Part shown: in pieces, positions 24,606 to 34,171 of the stretch | Position numbering within the stretch: position 1 is the first letter of the stretch | Layout: every line of letters begins with the position of its first letter | Origin: Actinomycetota bacterium | Lineage (GTDB): Bacteria > Actinomycetota > Geothermincolia > Geothermincolales > RBG-13-55-18 | DNA: 64,000 bases | NCBI GenBank assembly: GCA_014360685.1 | Contig: JACIXB010000011.1 | Location: 62,001 to 126,000, forward strand | Direction of reading: 5' to 3' | Program-made: the position numbers and the translations under genes | Notes under the pieces: generated by a model | What the model was told of the DNA's origin: nothing | What the model saw: only the letters and a program-made list of their open reading frames with translations | Database searches by the model: none

Positions 24606-25948
24606 TCCCGGTCCTCCGGCTCCAGACTCTCCGGTTCTTGGTCCTCCGGCGCCACCTTCCCGGAAAGCTCCCCCGGCTCCCGGTCCTCAGGCATTACCTC
24701 GATGGAAAGCCCGCCCCGGGACACGGCCTCGCCCAGTTTTTCCGGGTCCGCCCTCAGCCTCACCATCTCCGGGGGGCGGACCATCCTGGCCCTCTTCGCC
24801 GCCAAGGGCATGCCTCCCGCCACCAGGCGAGCCCGCACCGCGCGCTCGGGGTGCCGGACCCGGAAGTAAAAGTAGACCTCGCGGTCATGTCCCCTCAGGA
24901 GCTGGGGGACCACGAACCTTACGTTCCGACCCGGTCGTACCGCGAGGGCTTCCCGCCTTCTCCTGGCCCCGTGCACCGCGTACTCCGCCGCCGCCCTCCC
25001 GGCCACCTCTGCGGTATGGGTCACGTAGTCCACCAGGTCGAAGACGTTCATCACGTTGCCGCAGGCGAAGATACCCTCCACGGAGGTTTCCATGCGCTCG
25101 TCCACCACCGGCCCGCCGGTGGCCGGGTCGAGCAGCACGCCCGCCCCCCGGGACAGTTCGTTCTCGGGGATGAGGCCCACGGAGAGCACAAGGGCATCGC
25201 AGGGGACCAGGCGTTCCGTCCCCGGGATGGGCTTCAGGTCCTCGTCCACCCGGGAGACGGTCACCGCCTCCACCCTTTTCCTCCCGTGTATGAAGGTCAC
25301 CGTGTGGGATAGGTGCAGGGGGATGTCGTAATCGTGCAGGCACTGCACCAGGTTGCGGGTTAGGCCCCCGGGGTGGTCCATGATCTCGTAGACCCCCTCC
25401 ACCTCCGCGCCCTCCAGGGTGAAACGGCGGGCCATGATCAACCCGATGTCCCCCGAGCCCAGGATGACCACCCGGCGGCCGGGCATGAGGCCCTCGATGT
25501 TGATGTCCCTCTGGGCGGCCCCGGCGCAGATCACCCCCGCGGGGCGGTAGCCGGGGATGAGCACCTGGTGGCGCGTCCTCTCCCGGCAGCCCATGGCCAG
25601 GACCACCGCTCTGGGTTTTATTTCCAGGACGCCGTCCCGGGAGTTGACGGCCGTCAGGCTGCGGTCCGGTCGGAGGTCCAGGACCATGGTGTTCAGCTTT
25701 ACCTCTATGTCCGACCTCTCCACCCGGTCTATGAATCGTTGCGCGTACTGGGGGCCGGTGAGGGTCTCCCCGAAGACGATGGACCCGAAACCGTCGTGGA
25801 TGCACTGGGGCAGGATGCCCCCCAGCTCCACGTCGCGCTCGATGAGCATCACATCCCGGGCACCGGCCTCGCTCGCCGCCAAGGCGGCTCCCAATCCCGC
25901 CGGCCCGGCCCCTATGACCACTACGTCCGGCTTCCTCGCCTTACCCAT
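24602..25948 (-). CDS. NAD(P)/FAD-dependent oxidoreductase (GlpB-like partner)
   Basis: Protein of 448 residues. FAD dinucleotide fold VIGAGPAGLGAALAASEAG at the start, LIERDVELGGILPQCIH next, a second Rossmann VVILGSGDIGLIMARR, and FACGNVMNVFDLVD near the C-terminus. It is related to the alpha-type subunit of sarcosine/opine/glycerol-3-phosphate oxidoreductases. The C-terminal 40 residues are a charged repeat (PEDREPGELSGK, APEDQEPESLEPEDRE). It overlaps the GlpA-like gene by 8 bases and DUF1667 by 4. Confidence 0.9.
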   Translation of the reverse strand: MGKARKPDVVVIGAGPAGLGAALAASEAGARDVMLIERDVELGGILPQCIHDGFGSIVFGETLTGPQYAQRFIDRVERSDIEVKLNTMVLDLRPDRSLTAVNSRDGVLEIKPRAVVLAMGCRERTRHQVLIPGYRPAGVICAGAAQRDINIEGLMPGRRVVILGSGDIGLIMARRFTLEGAEVEGVYEIMDHPGGLTRNLVQCLHDYDIPLHLSHTVTFIHGRKRVEAVTVSRVDEDLKPIPGTERLVPCDALVLSVGLIPENELSRGAGVLLDPATGGPVVDERMETSVEGIFACGNVMNVFDLVDYVTHTAEVAGRAAAEYAVHGARRRREALAVRPGRNVRFVVPQLLRGHDREVYFYFRVRHPERAVRARLVAGGMPLAAKRARMVRPPEMVRLRADPEKLGEAVSRGGLSIEVMPEDREPGELSGKVAPEDQEPESLEPEDRE

Positions 25949-27536
25949 GGCTTGCCCTCCCCGGACGCAGTAAATCCTTGGCCCGCCCCAGGTACAGAGG
26001 CGATCCGTCGCCGCTCTTGGTCACCTCGGTCACCGGTATGCCCAGCTCCCGGGCCAGGATGGCCGCCACCCGGTGCCCGCAGAAACCGCCCTGGCAACGT
26101 CCCATGCCCGTCCGGGTGCGCCTCTTCACGCCATCCATGTCCGTGGCGGGAACGAGGGAATGGATGGCCGCCAGGACCTCCGCCTCGGTAACGTACTCGC
26201 AGCGGCACACGATGTTCCCCCATCGGGGGTCCTTCCTGATCAGCGCCTTCCTCTCCCGGTCGTCCAGCTCGGCGAAGCGCGGGGTGGAGGGCCGCGTGGG
26301 GTCGAAGTCCGGCCGGGGCTCGCGGGGTATGCCGAGTCCGTGGAGGAAGCCCATGACCATCTCCACGATGGCCGGGGCGGAGGCCAGCCCCGGGGACTGG
26401 ATACCGGCGACGTTCACGAATCCGCGCACCCGCTCCGAGGCCTCGATGACGAAGTCCTCCTCGTACGTGGGGGCACGCACGCCGCTGAAGGCGGAGATCA
26501 CCGCCTCCCTGGGAAAAGATGGCAGGAGATAGTGGAAGCGTTCGAAGATCTCCTCGATCTCCTCCGCGGTTATGGAGGTGTCATGCTTGTCCTCCACCTC
26601 CACCGCCGTGGGGCCCAGCTGGAGGTTGCCCTCCACGGTGGGCATGGCACCGCCTCCCTTGGAGCGCTCCTTCTTCATGCCCGGCATCTTGAAAAGGGCC
26701 ACGCTGGACCGCACGTACTCGCTGGTCACCTGGCGGTCGAAGAGGAGGGTGGCCCCCTTGCGGGGGTGGATGCGGAAGCCCCCCGCCCCGGCCATCTCCG
26801 CCACCTCGTCGGCGAAGACCCCCGCGGCGTTCACCACCAGGCCGGTGGCGATCTCGCCCCGGTCGGTGATCACCCCCTTCACCTCGCCGTCCTCCACCCG
26901 GATCCCGGTGACCTCGGTGTTGAGGATGACCCGGGCTCCGTTGATCACCGCGTGCTCCGCCAGAGCGATGGTCAGCTTGTAGGGACAGACCAGGCCGTAG
27001 TTGGGGTCGAAGACGCCGGCCACCGCCTCCGGGGTCACATTGGGTTCCCTCTTCAGCACCTCCTCGCGGGATAACACCCGCAAACCCTCAATCCCAGCCG
27101 CCTTTCCGTAGGCCACTATGCCTTCCGGGATCTTCACCCGGAGGAGCTCGTCAAGCTCCTTGGGGCCCATTTTCTCCGTGACCTCCGGAGGAACGGATCG
27201 GGGCGTCACCACGATGAGCAGGCCCTGCCGCTTGAACTCCACCCCCAGGCCGGCCACGAAGTCGTCGTACATGCGGTTGCCGCGCACGTTGAGCTTCTGC
27301 TTGAGGGTTCCCGCCTCCTCGCCTATCCCGGAGTGTACCTCGGCGTTGTTGGCCTTGCTGGCCCCGCAGGCCACGTCGTTCTCCTTGTCCAGGACCACCA
27401 CGTCCGAAAGGTAACGGGTGATCTCCCGGGCGATGGCGCAGCCGATGATCCCGGCCCCCACGACCACCGCCCGGGCGGAGGCGGGCAGAGTGGGGTTCAA
27501 TCTCTCCCTCAGGCGATCCCGGTTCTTGTCTCTCAA
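25941..27536 (-). CDS. GlpA-like FAD oxidoreductase with BFD [2Fe-2S] domain
   Basis: Protein of about 531 residues. A DAO/GlpA fold begins VVVGAGIIGCAIAREI, with ACGASKANNAEVHSGI following. Near the C-terminus, IVCRCEYVTEAEV and GRCQGGFCGHRV form the BFD-like [2Fe-2S] domain. It probably oxidises glycerol-3-phosphate or a similar hydroxyacid anaerobically, passing electrons through the partner subunits. The TTG at 27536 is preferred because GGGGGAGGA precedes it; the longer frame adds an arginine-rich leader without a ribosome site. Confidence 0.88.
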   Translation of the reverse strand: MRDKNRDRLRERLNPTLPASARAVVVGAGIIGCAIAREITRYLSDVVVLDKENDVACGASKANNAEVHSGIGEEAGTLKQKLNVRGNRMYDDFVAGLGVEFKRQGLLIVVTPRSVPPEVTEKMGPKELDELLRVKIPEGIVAYGKAAGIEGLRVLSREEVLKREPNVTPEAVAGVFDPNYGLVCPYKLTIALAEHAVINGARVILNTEVTGIRVEDGEVKGVITDRGEIATGLVVNAAGVFADEVAEMAGAGGFRIHPRKGATLLFDRQVTSEYVRSSVALFKMPGMKKERSKGGGAMPTVEGNLQLGPTAVEVEDKHDTSITAEEIEEIFERFHYLLPSFPREAVISAFSGVRAPTYEEDFVIEASERVRGFVNVAGIQSPGLASAPAIVEMVMGFLHGLGIPREPRPDFDPTRPSTPRFAELDDRERKALIRKDPRWGNIVCRCEYVTEAEVLAAIHSLVPATDMDGVKRRTRTGMGRCQGGFCGHRVAAILARELGIPVTEVTKSGDGSPLYLGRAKDLLRPGRASHG

Positions 27537-28125
27537 CGCGTGTCCTCCCCCTGGACGAGATCGGTCCGCTCGCATCTTGGGGCTTGAACGGAACGCGCCT
27601 TGCTGCCCGGGCCCGCCTCTCGTCTCTTGTCCGGCGATGCCGGCCCGTCCCCGGACCGAGCGCCAGGGCGCGACGCGTTCCCTCGGAGCCACCTCATTCT
27701 ATCCTTGCGGTTGAGCGCGCGACAATCCCGCGACCTGCGCGTCCCCCCGCGCCCGGCGGTTTTGCCTCCTTTTCACAGGCGGAACGGCAGCCCGGTGAAC
27801 CGGGGCGGGATTGCTCGCCTGCGGGTTCATCCGTTACCCGTGCCCGCTCTATAGCCAGAGGATCCGTGTCCCAGGGCACGAGACATTCACGTCTTTTCTC
27901 GCTGTCGTTCCTCACCGACACGGCGCGCCGGCGGCCTCCTGGTACGCTTTATGCCCCCGACAGGTCGGGGAGGGACCGGCCGGCGCGGGCTGTGGAGCGG
28001 CGCGCCAGCCCTGCTATGGATAAATGATGGAGCCGCTCTCGTCCTCCCTGGACGACGCTTGCGGGTCCGCAGGCCGGGAGATTATAAGGTCCCGTCGTCT
28101 TACGGACCCCTCCGGGCGCTCTCGT
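27537..28125. other. Intergenic, no gene seen
   Basis: A 589-base GC-rich spacer between the membrane ferredoxin gene and the GlpA-like gene. It contains a CCCCGAC-AG-GTCGGGG hairpin (27955-27970) that could end the upstream transcript. ORFs here have no domain or ribosome site. Confidence 0.4.
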
Positions 28126-28953
28126 TCAACGCGGCACCATGGAGCTGGCCCGGTTGGGACAGAACCTCACGCACAGCCCGCATCCCTGGCAGTCGGCGAC
28201 CCTCGCCCTGCCCCCCACCAGGGAGCGTTCCCGGAAGGCGCACACCTCCACGCAGGTCCCGCAGCCCCGGCACTTCTCCGGGTCCACCACGGAGCGGTAC
28301 CTGGATGGAATATAATGGTAACCATCCTCCTTGAAGGTGCGGTACCCGATTATGGGCAGGCAGGAGCAGGCGCAGCAGTTGCAGATGACGAAGTAGTTGG
28401 CGCTCCCCCGGAAGTACATGTGGCGGTCGAGCATCTGCACCAGGCCCTTCTCGCTGCTCTCCCGCACGATGCGCAGGGCTTCTTCCTTGTCGATGGGCCG
28501 GTAGTCCCGGGGGAAGAGCTCCAGCCAGATGGGAGCGCCGGTGAGGATGACGATGTCCGTCTCCAGGGGGTGGTCGCAGGCCCGGGTGGCCAGGCGGCAG
28601 CGGCAGGGCCCCACGGCGATGCGGCCCTCGTCGGGTAGCTCCCGGATGAAATCCTCCATCTCGGAGAGGGTCATCACCTGGCTCACGATAGCCCTCTCGG
28701 CCATGAACTTGGCCAGGGCGTAATAGAAAAACTTGCGCACCGGCGGACGGGCCATGAAGGGGCGGTTGAGCAGCCAGTAGAAGAAGGCCAAAAGCTGGAC
28801 CTCGAAACGGGCATAGAACTTCAGCATGCGTTGGCGCACCCGGCTGTCCTCGGCGATGAAAAGGTCTCCCCAGTGGAGCGGGACGGCCAGCAAAAGAACG
28901 GCAAGAGAGCCCGCAAGCCCCCATGGAACTCCGTGTTTTTTCTCCTCCCTCAT
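28126..28953 (-). CDS. Membrane-anchored 4Fe-4S ferredoxin protein
   Basis: Protein of 275 residues. One N-terminal membrane span (WGLAGSLAVLLLAVPLHW) precedes a central part with CRCRLATRAC and ICNCCACSCLP cysteine groups, then two classical 4Fe-4S motifs, CRGCGTCVEVCAF and CQGCGLCVRFCP. It is probably an electron carrier on the inner membrane face. It lies upstream of, and in the same direction as, the GlpA-like operon but 590 bases away, so co-transcription is doubtful. Confidence 0.85.
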   Translation of the reverse strand: MREEKKHGVPWGLAGSLAVLLLAVPLHWGDLFIAEDSRVRQRMLKFYARFEVQLLAFFYWLLNRPFMARPPVRKFFYYALAKFMAERAIVSQVMTLSEMEDFIRELPDEGRIAVGPCRCRLATRACDHPLETDIVILTGAPIWLELFPRDYRPIDKEEALRIVRESSEKGLVQMLDRHMYFRGSANYFVICNCCACSCLPIIGYRTFKEDGYHYIPSRYRSVVDPEKCRGCGTCVEVCAFRERSLVGGRARVADCQGCGLCVRFCPNRASSMVPR

Positions 28954-29568
28954 GGTCGACGCCCCCTTCTCTCAACGCCTCCCGCCTTCCCGCGGTTTCC
29001 GGCCACTCCAAGTCCTCTTCCGGGCCGCCGGGTCGAATGGGCCCCACCCTTCCACCACCGACGGCGCCGACAACTCATAAGCATATCACCGCGAGGCGAA
29101 ATCGGGGGTGATCCCCAATCCACGTACCGAGCCGACCAGCGTCATGAAGGATCTTTCCGGTCCCGTTACCCGAAATGTAATCTCAAGCATGGAACACCCT
29201 CGGGGACCGTCATATTGCTTCTCGCTTGTCGGGACGCGGCTGCCCCCGCGGCCTCACCTTGGCCCGGCCGACGCGAGTCCCCCGCGCGCCTTCGCCCGCA
29301 TTCCCGCGCATGCATCTTCGCCCACGACCGGCGACTCGAAATCGTGGTCCACGGGGCACGCGCTGACCGCTTGGCCGTGGGCGGCGTTTCCTCAGTGTCT
29401 TGTCCCTGAGCCACGATCGGGGAGGTTCCCGGCACGCGTCCCCTTTTCAGCGGGGTTGACCGAGGACATGGCGCGGCACCCTTCCAGGGATTAACATCTA
29501 AACAAAAGGCAAAGATTTTCTGCGGCGCTCCCACCGCAGGGAAGCGGTTGCGGGAAGGGATGAACATC
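28954..29568. other. Divergent intergenic, no gene seen
   Basis: A 615-base spacer between the leftward ferredoxin gene and rightward msrBA. I find no domain-bearing ORF, tRNA or clear riboswitch. Confidence 0.4.
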
Positions 29569-30450
29569 ATGGCCTGGAGAAAACTCTCTCCCGAGGAGGA
29601 GAAGGTTATAGTCCACGGGGGCACGGAACCGCCCTTCAGCGGGGAATATACCGATCACTTCCAGTCCGGCACCTACGTGTGCCGCAGGTGCGGCGCGCCC
29701 CTCTACCGCTCGGAAGATAAGTTCCACTCCGGCTGCGGGTGGCCGGCCTTCGACGACGAGATATCGGGCGCCGTAAACCGTCGGCCCGACCGCGACGGTA
29801 AAAGGACGGAGATAACCTGCGCCGCATGCGGTGCGCACCTCGGGCATGTTTTCGTGGGCGAGGGCTTCACCCCCAAGAACGTGCGGCACTGCGTTAACTC
29901 CGTGTCCCTGCTCTTCGTCCCCTCCGTGGAGAGAATAGTGCTGGGCGGAGGCTGCTTCTGGTGCACGGAGGCCGTTTTCCGGCGGCTTCCCGGGGTGGTC
30001 TCCGTGACTCCCGGCTACGCCGGCGGAACCTTGCCCCGTCCAACTTACAGGCAAGTATGCACTGGCGACACCGGGCATGCCGAGGTGGTCCTGGTGGAAT
30101 ATAACCCCCGGCGCATATCGCTGCGCGAGATTCTCGAGGTTTTCCTCGCCTGCCACGACCCCACTTCCCTTGACCGCCAGGGCGCGGACGTGGGCAGCCA
30201 GTACCGCTCCATAATACTCTACAGCACCGAGGAACAGGGGCGCGAGGTAAGGGGTTTCCTGCGCGAGGCGACCCCAAGATATGCGCGTCCGCTGGTAACG
30301 GAGACGGCCATGCTCGAGCAATTCTACCCCGCCGAGGAGGAGCATCGCCATTATTACGAGAGGAACCAAGACGCCCCTTATTGCCGCCTGGTGATAAAGC
30401 CCAAATTGGACAAGGTTGCCTCCGGTTTAAAGGCCGGTCCGAAAGGCTAG
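29569..30450 (+). CDS. msrBA: MsrB-MsrA fusion methionine sulfoxide reductase
   Basis: Protein of 293 residues that repairs both stereoisomers of oxidised methionine. N-terminal MsrB: zinc cysteines CRRCGAP and CAACGAHLGH, catalytic C108 in RHCVNSVSL. C-terminal MsrA: GGGCFWCTEAVF with catalytic C129. The domain order MsrB then MsrA is the reverse of the common fusion. The ATG at 29569 sits about nine bases after GGAAGGG; ATG 29560 and TTG 29548 are alternatives. No signal peptide, so it acts in the cytoplasm. Confidence 0.93.
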   Translation: MAWRKLSPEEEKVIVHGGTEPPFSGEYTDHFQSGTYVCRRCGAPLYRSEDKFHSGCGWPAFDDEISGAVNRRPDRDGKRTEITCAACGAHLGHVFVGEGFTPKNVRHCVNSVSLLFVPSVERIVLGGGCFWCTEAVFRRLPGVVSVTPGYAGGTLPRPTYRQVCTGDTGHAEVVLVEYNPRRISLREILEVFLACHDPTSLDRQGADVGSQYRSIILYSTEEQGREVRGFLREATPRYARPLVTETAMLEQFYPAEEEHRHYYERNQDAPYCRLVIKPKLDKVASGLKAGPKG

Positions 30451-30874
30451 GCGGCCAGGTACCGCCGGACGGGAACGTGGAAGCCCTCCATCTCTCCAGA
30501 CCTTGTTCTTCTTCATCGGGCGCTCCTCGCCCAAAGCCACCAAGCTCGCCGGATCGTCGGAGATCGAAGGCTCACCGCCCGCGGCCTCGCTGGCTACCGG
30601 ATCGCCCGACCCCGCTTTTCTCGAACCGCGACATGCCCTAAGGACTCGGCTTCTACCCTTAGCGGGGTCGGCCGCCTCGGTTTTCCCGCCGGGGAAAATC
30701 CTTTCCCGACGACCGCGCTCGCGCACGCCTTCCCATGAGAGGCCCCGGGGTCGGTTTTTCAGCCCGGAGTCCGGCCGGTACGGAGGAGCGTTGAAAGCGA
30801 TGACCAGAGGCTATAGATTAGAGTGGCGGCGGGAAAATGAGGCACATCGGCGCAAGCGGGGACTGACCGATCAG
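30451..30874. other. Intergenic, no gene seen
   Basis: Spacer between msrBA and the propeller-protein gene. It contains a TTTTCCC/GGGAAAA inverted repeat near 30680-30700. No gene recognised. Confidence 0.4.
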
Positions 30875-30897
30875 CGACGCCCGGGTTCCGGGCGTCG
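30875..30897 (+). other. Hairpin in propeller-gene leader
   Basis: Perfect 9-bp stem CGACGCCCG / CGGGCGTCG with a 5-base loop, ending just before the ribosome site (GGAGGGG at 30902-30908) of the next gene. It could modulate translation or stabilise the mRNA. Confidence 0.5.
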
Positions 30898-30915
30898 AAA
30901 CGGAGGGGAAAGGGC

Positions 30916-32136
30916 ATGGAACATCGCTGGGTAACCTGGCTCAAGCTGGTAGTGGCCGTTTTCTTTTCCGTTCTCGTTTTTTCCTTCGTTATTCTCACGG
31001 TAAAAGGCGCGCGGCAGGTGGGGGCGACGCCGACCGAGCCCGCGACCGGCCTGGAGCCGCATTCGGTTTCCGCCCCCTTTAACTCCTTGCCGGAACTGGT
31101 AAACGAACTGGCCCGCCTGGAGGTCCTGCCTTTGCGGCCAACCTGGGAGTTCGAGGCGGGCAGCGGCCAAGTACGGCTCTTTCCCGACCGGGACAGGATC
31201 TACGTCGCCTCCTCGACGGACTCCAGCGGCGGTTTTCTTTACTGCGTCGATGCACGTTCTGGAAGGGTGATCTGGAGCCGCGCCTTCGATGCCTGGATCT
31301 CCTGCTCGCCCAGCTCTTGGGAAGGCATCGTCTACGTGGGGACCACCTCCGACGTACTTTACGCTCTCGACGCCACGAGCGGCTCGACGCTGTGGTCCTT
31401 CACCGCCCAAGGAGAGATATTAACTCCGCCCGTCGTGGATGGCGGCCTCCTGCTTTTCTTCGCCGATAACGACGCGGTTTTCGGCCTTTCCAACCGCCTT
31501 TACGCCCTGGATTCCGGGAGCGGCGCCCTGTTGTGGTCCTACGAAACCGCCAGCTGGACGCCCTCTCCGCCCACCACCGGGCATGGAATGGTCTTCACCG
31601 CGGGCTCGAAGTCCACCGTCCTTGCCCTGGACAGGAGGACGGGGAAAGAGGTCTGGGCGAGCCCGGTGGACAGCATCGTTTTTTCCTCTCCCCTCCTCGA
31701 CGGCGATCGCATCTACGTGGCTACGGTCAACGGGCGGCTCTATGCCCTGGAGGCCCTCACCGGTGCGCGGCTTTGGGAAGTCGGCATGTACCACTTCACC
31801 CCTTCCCTTCCGCGCCTTGCGGGGAATAACATCCTGCTGGACCGTTGCCCGGACGGCATCCTGGCCTTTTCGTTACAAGACGGCCATGTCCAATGGGCCA
31901 TGGGCGGTGATGCCCTTCTGGTCACCGAACCGTTTTCCTCCGGAACCGTTTACGCTTACTTTCCCGAAGGCCGGCTCCTCGAGCTGGACGCGAAAACGGG
32001 ACGGTGCGGGCGCATATACGTGTCGGATTTCCGCTTCTCGACGCGACCATGGGTGAGCGACGGATGGCTTTACTTCGCTTCCTCGGACGGTATCGTCCGG
32101 GCCACTCCCCTGCCGGGGATCCCCCAAGAGCAATGA
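30916..32136 (+). CDS. PQQ-like beta-propeller repeat protein, membrane anchored
   Basis: Protein of 406 residues. An N-terminal span (LKLVVAVFFSVLVFSFVIL) anchors it outside the membrane. The rest is PQQ-type propeller blades with repeated G..LYALDA.SG...W motifs (VLYALDATSGSTLWSF, RLYALDSGSGALLWSY, TVLALDRRTGKEVWAS, RLYALEALTGARLWEV). It lacks obvious quinoprotein catalytic residues, so it is probably structural or binding. The next gene, a GT87 transferase, starts 24 bases on in the same direction. Confidence 0.85.
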   Translation: MEHRWVTWLKLVVAVFFSVLVFSFVILTVKGARQVGATPTEPATGLEPHSVSAPFNSLPELVNELARLEVLPLRPTWEFEAGSGQVRLFPDRDRIYVASSTDSSGGFLYCVDARSGRVIWSRAFDAWISCSPSSWEGIVYVGTTSDVLYALDATSGSTLWSFTAQGEILTPPVVDGGLLLFFADNDAVFGLSNRLYALDSGSGALLWSYETASWTPSPPTTGHGMVFTAGSKSTVLALDRRTGKEVWASPVDSIVFSSPLLDGDRIYVATVNGRLYALEALTGARLWEVGMYHFTPSLPRLAGNNILLDRCPDGILAFSLQDGHVQWAMGGDALLVTEPFSSGTVYAYFPEGRLLELDAKTGRCGRIYVSDFRFSTRPWVSDGWLYFASSDGIVRATPLPGIPQEQ

Positions 32137-32160
32137 GAGGCGGGCGGGCCGGAGCGGGCC

Positions 32161-33603
32161 ATGGCAGCGAACGCGGAGGGGGGAAGGGCGACCGTGGGGA
32201 AAGGCTTACCGCGAAGAGAGCTGAGGTCCGAGCTGGCCTACCTGGGCATGCTCTCCCTCACCTTCTTCCTATACATGGCGCTCGCTCTCTCATCGCTGGC
32301 GCCCAACGGCGTGATCGGGAAGATGTCGACCATCCACATGGCCGCGCAGAGGAACGTTTTCCTGCGCAACCTACTCGTGGTATGCGGTTTCCAGAACGCA
32401 GGCCCCCTGCGGTTGCGCATTTTCCTCTACCTCGTGCTTGTGCTGCTGGCGGCTTGTTACCTGTGGGCCCTACATATCTTCCGACACCGGCCGAGAGGGC
32501 TCCCTTCCATCCTCTCCGTTTGGCTGTTCTTGAACCTTATTCTCTTGTTCGTCCCCCCGCTTCTCAGCCGGGACGTTTTCTCCTACATGTTCTACGGGAA
32601 AATCGCCACCGCTTACGGCCATAACCCCTACCTGGTAACCCCCCAGCGTTTTTCCGCCGACCCCTTGTTCCCTCTCACCAGCCTCTACTGGAAGAACACG
32701 CCCGTGGTTTACGGCCCAGTTTTCACCTTGCTATCCATGCTTCTCACCCGCATGGCGGGAAACCAGATCACCCTGGGTATATACCTCTTCAAATCAATGG
32801 CCGCGTTATTCAATTTGGCCTGCGTACTCCTCATCTGGCATATTCTGGGAAAGCATGCTCCGCGGCGCCAAGCCTTCGGTACCATGCTTTATGCATGGAA
32901 TCCCCTCGTCCTGATCCACTCCGTGGGCGGAGGGCATAACGACGTCATCATGGCCGCCTTCGCCCTCGCAGCGCTGGCCTTGCTTCTCGGGGGGAAGAGA
33001 TTCTCCGGCTTTTTTCTGCTCTGCATTTCATTCATGGTGAAGTACGTGACCCTGATACTCATAGCCTCATATGTCCTATACCTTTTCCTGAAGCGGGAAA
33101 GCCTCAAGGGCTGGGCGAGGGAGGCCTTCTTCCTCGGCCTTATCCTCCTGGTCGTCTTTTTCGCCTTTTATGCGCCTTTCTGGGAGGGACTCAGGACCTT
33201 CTCCCCTCTCCTCGAGAACCTCAAATTGCGCAACTACAATCTGCCCGCCGGATGGTTGCTTGCCGCACTGGGAGGCCTGCTGCACCTGGTCTTGCGCCTG
33301 GGGATACAGACCGCTTTTTCCGCCGCTTCCATCCTGTGCTCACTGGCTTTCAGCCTCCTCTTCGTGGTATGCCTGGTCCGGTTTACCCTGCGGTGCCGAT
33401 CGGAGCGCGACTTTCCAGAGTGCTGGTTCCTGATTACCTTGATTTTCCTCCTCACCCGCTCTTATTTTCTCTCCTGGTACATGTTCTGGGTTTTCCCCTT
33501 CCTATGCCTCCGGCGTTGGGATGGGCTCTCCCGCTTCACGTTGCTCGCCGGAACCGTGACCCTGTACTTCGCCGACCTCATGCCCTATTCCTCGGGGGGT
33601 TGA
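32161..33603 (+). CDS. GT87-family polyprenol-phosphate mannosyltransferase-like protein
   Basis: Protein of 480 residues with about 11-12 membrane spans. Between the early spans lies SRDVFSYMFYGKIATAYGHN, the acidic GT-C motif of the MptA/MptB family. Members use polyprenol-phosphate sugars to extend lipoglycans outside the membrane, chiefly in Actinomycetota. Its pairing with an exported propeller protein suggests a cell-envelope glycan role. Gene starts at ATG with GGAGCGGG upstream. Exact sugar and acceptor unknown. Confidence 0.85.
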   Translation: MAANAEGGRATVGKGLPRRELRSELAYLGMLSLTFFLYMALALSSLAPNGVIGKMSTIHMAAQRNVFLRNLLVVCGFQNAGPLRLRIFLYLVLVLLAACYLWALHIFRHRPRGLPSILSVWLFLNLILLFVPPLLSRDVFSYMFYGKIATAYGHNPYLVTPQRFSADPLFPLTSLYWKNTPVVYGPVFTLLSMLLTRMAGNQITLGIYLFKSMAALFNLACVLLIWHILGKHAPRRQAFGTMLYAWNPLVLIHSVGGGHNDVIMAAFALAALALLLGGKRFSGFFLLCISFMVKYVTLILIASYVLYLFLKRESLKGWAREAFFLGLILLVVFFAFYAPFWEGLRTFSPLLENLKLRNYNLPAGWLLAALGGLLHLVLRLGIQTAFSAASILCSLAFSLLFVVCLVRFTLRCRSERDFPECWFLITLIFLLTRSYFLSWYMFWVFPFLCLRRWDGLSRFTLLAGTVTLYFADLMPYSSGG

Positions 33604-33954
33604 TGTTTCGCGTGGTCCTGCTCTCGGGCGCCTTGCGCCGGGACCGAGCGCTTCTCCGGGTCCCGACCCTTATCGGAAACGATGATCGCGGCACCGCCCG
33701 CGGATCGGCATCGCAGGGCTGCAGGCCCCGCGGGGCGAAGCCGCCTCCGGGGGGAGGGAAAATCGGGTTGACGCCGAAAGGAAAGCGTCACGGCGACGAC
33801 CCCGTTCCGGCATCCCGCCCATCCCCACACAAACGCGGCCCGTCTGCTCATCCCGCATTTGCCGGCCGCGGGTACCCGTAGGGGGCTTTCTTCCCGTGTT
33901 TCCGGCCCATCATCCCGGACGGGGAACCCGCGCATCGTCCCGGGATGAGGCAAT
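33604..33954. other. Intergenic, no gene seen
   Basis: A 351-base GC-rich spacer between the GT87 gene and the tRNA-Ile terminator. No domain-bearing ORF seen. Confidence 0.4.
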
Positions 33955-33978
33955 AAAAAAGAAGGCGTTAACGCCTTC
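33955..33978 (-). terminator. Intrinsic terminator of tRNA-Ile
   Basis: GAAGGCG-TTAA-CGCCTTC stem-loop followed, leftward, by six T. It begins six bases after the tRNA 3' end. Confidence 0.85.
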
Positions 33979-33983
33979 CTTCC

Positions 33984-34060
<77 letters not shown>

Positions 34061-34072
34061 TCGCGAAAATAA

Positions 34073-34101
34073 ATTATAACCATGTCATGCTCCTTGTACA
34101 A
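34073..34101 (-). promoter_or_regulatory. tRNA-Ile promoter
   Basis: Leftward TTGTAC (34096-34101), exactly 17-bp spacer, TATAAT (34073-34078), 12 bases before the tRNA 5' end. Confidence 0.8.
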
Positions 34102-34110
34102 GAAATCGAC

Positions 34111-34169
34111 TTATGCACATTTTCAACAACATGTTGTGGATATCTTTGCTTATTGCCACAATATGTTGT
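34111..34169. promoter_or_regulatory. DnaA-box-like/palindrome cluster
   Basis: Contains a perfect TTATGCACA DnaA box (34111-34119), TTTTCAACA (34120-34128) and TGTGGATAT (34135-34143). Two 12-mers, ACAACATGTTGT (34126-34137, perfect palindrome) and ACAATATGTTGT (34158-34169), have starts 32 bp apart. It lies upstream of the tRNA-Ile promoter and next to the end of a lipoprotein gene. It could be a DnaA-binding locus or a dimeric repressor site. Confidence 0.5.
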
Positions 34170-34171
34170 GA

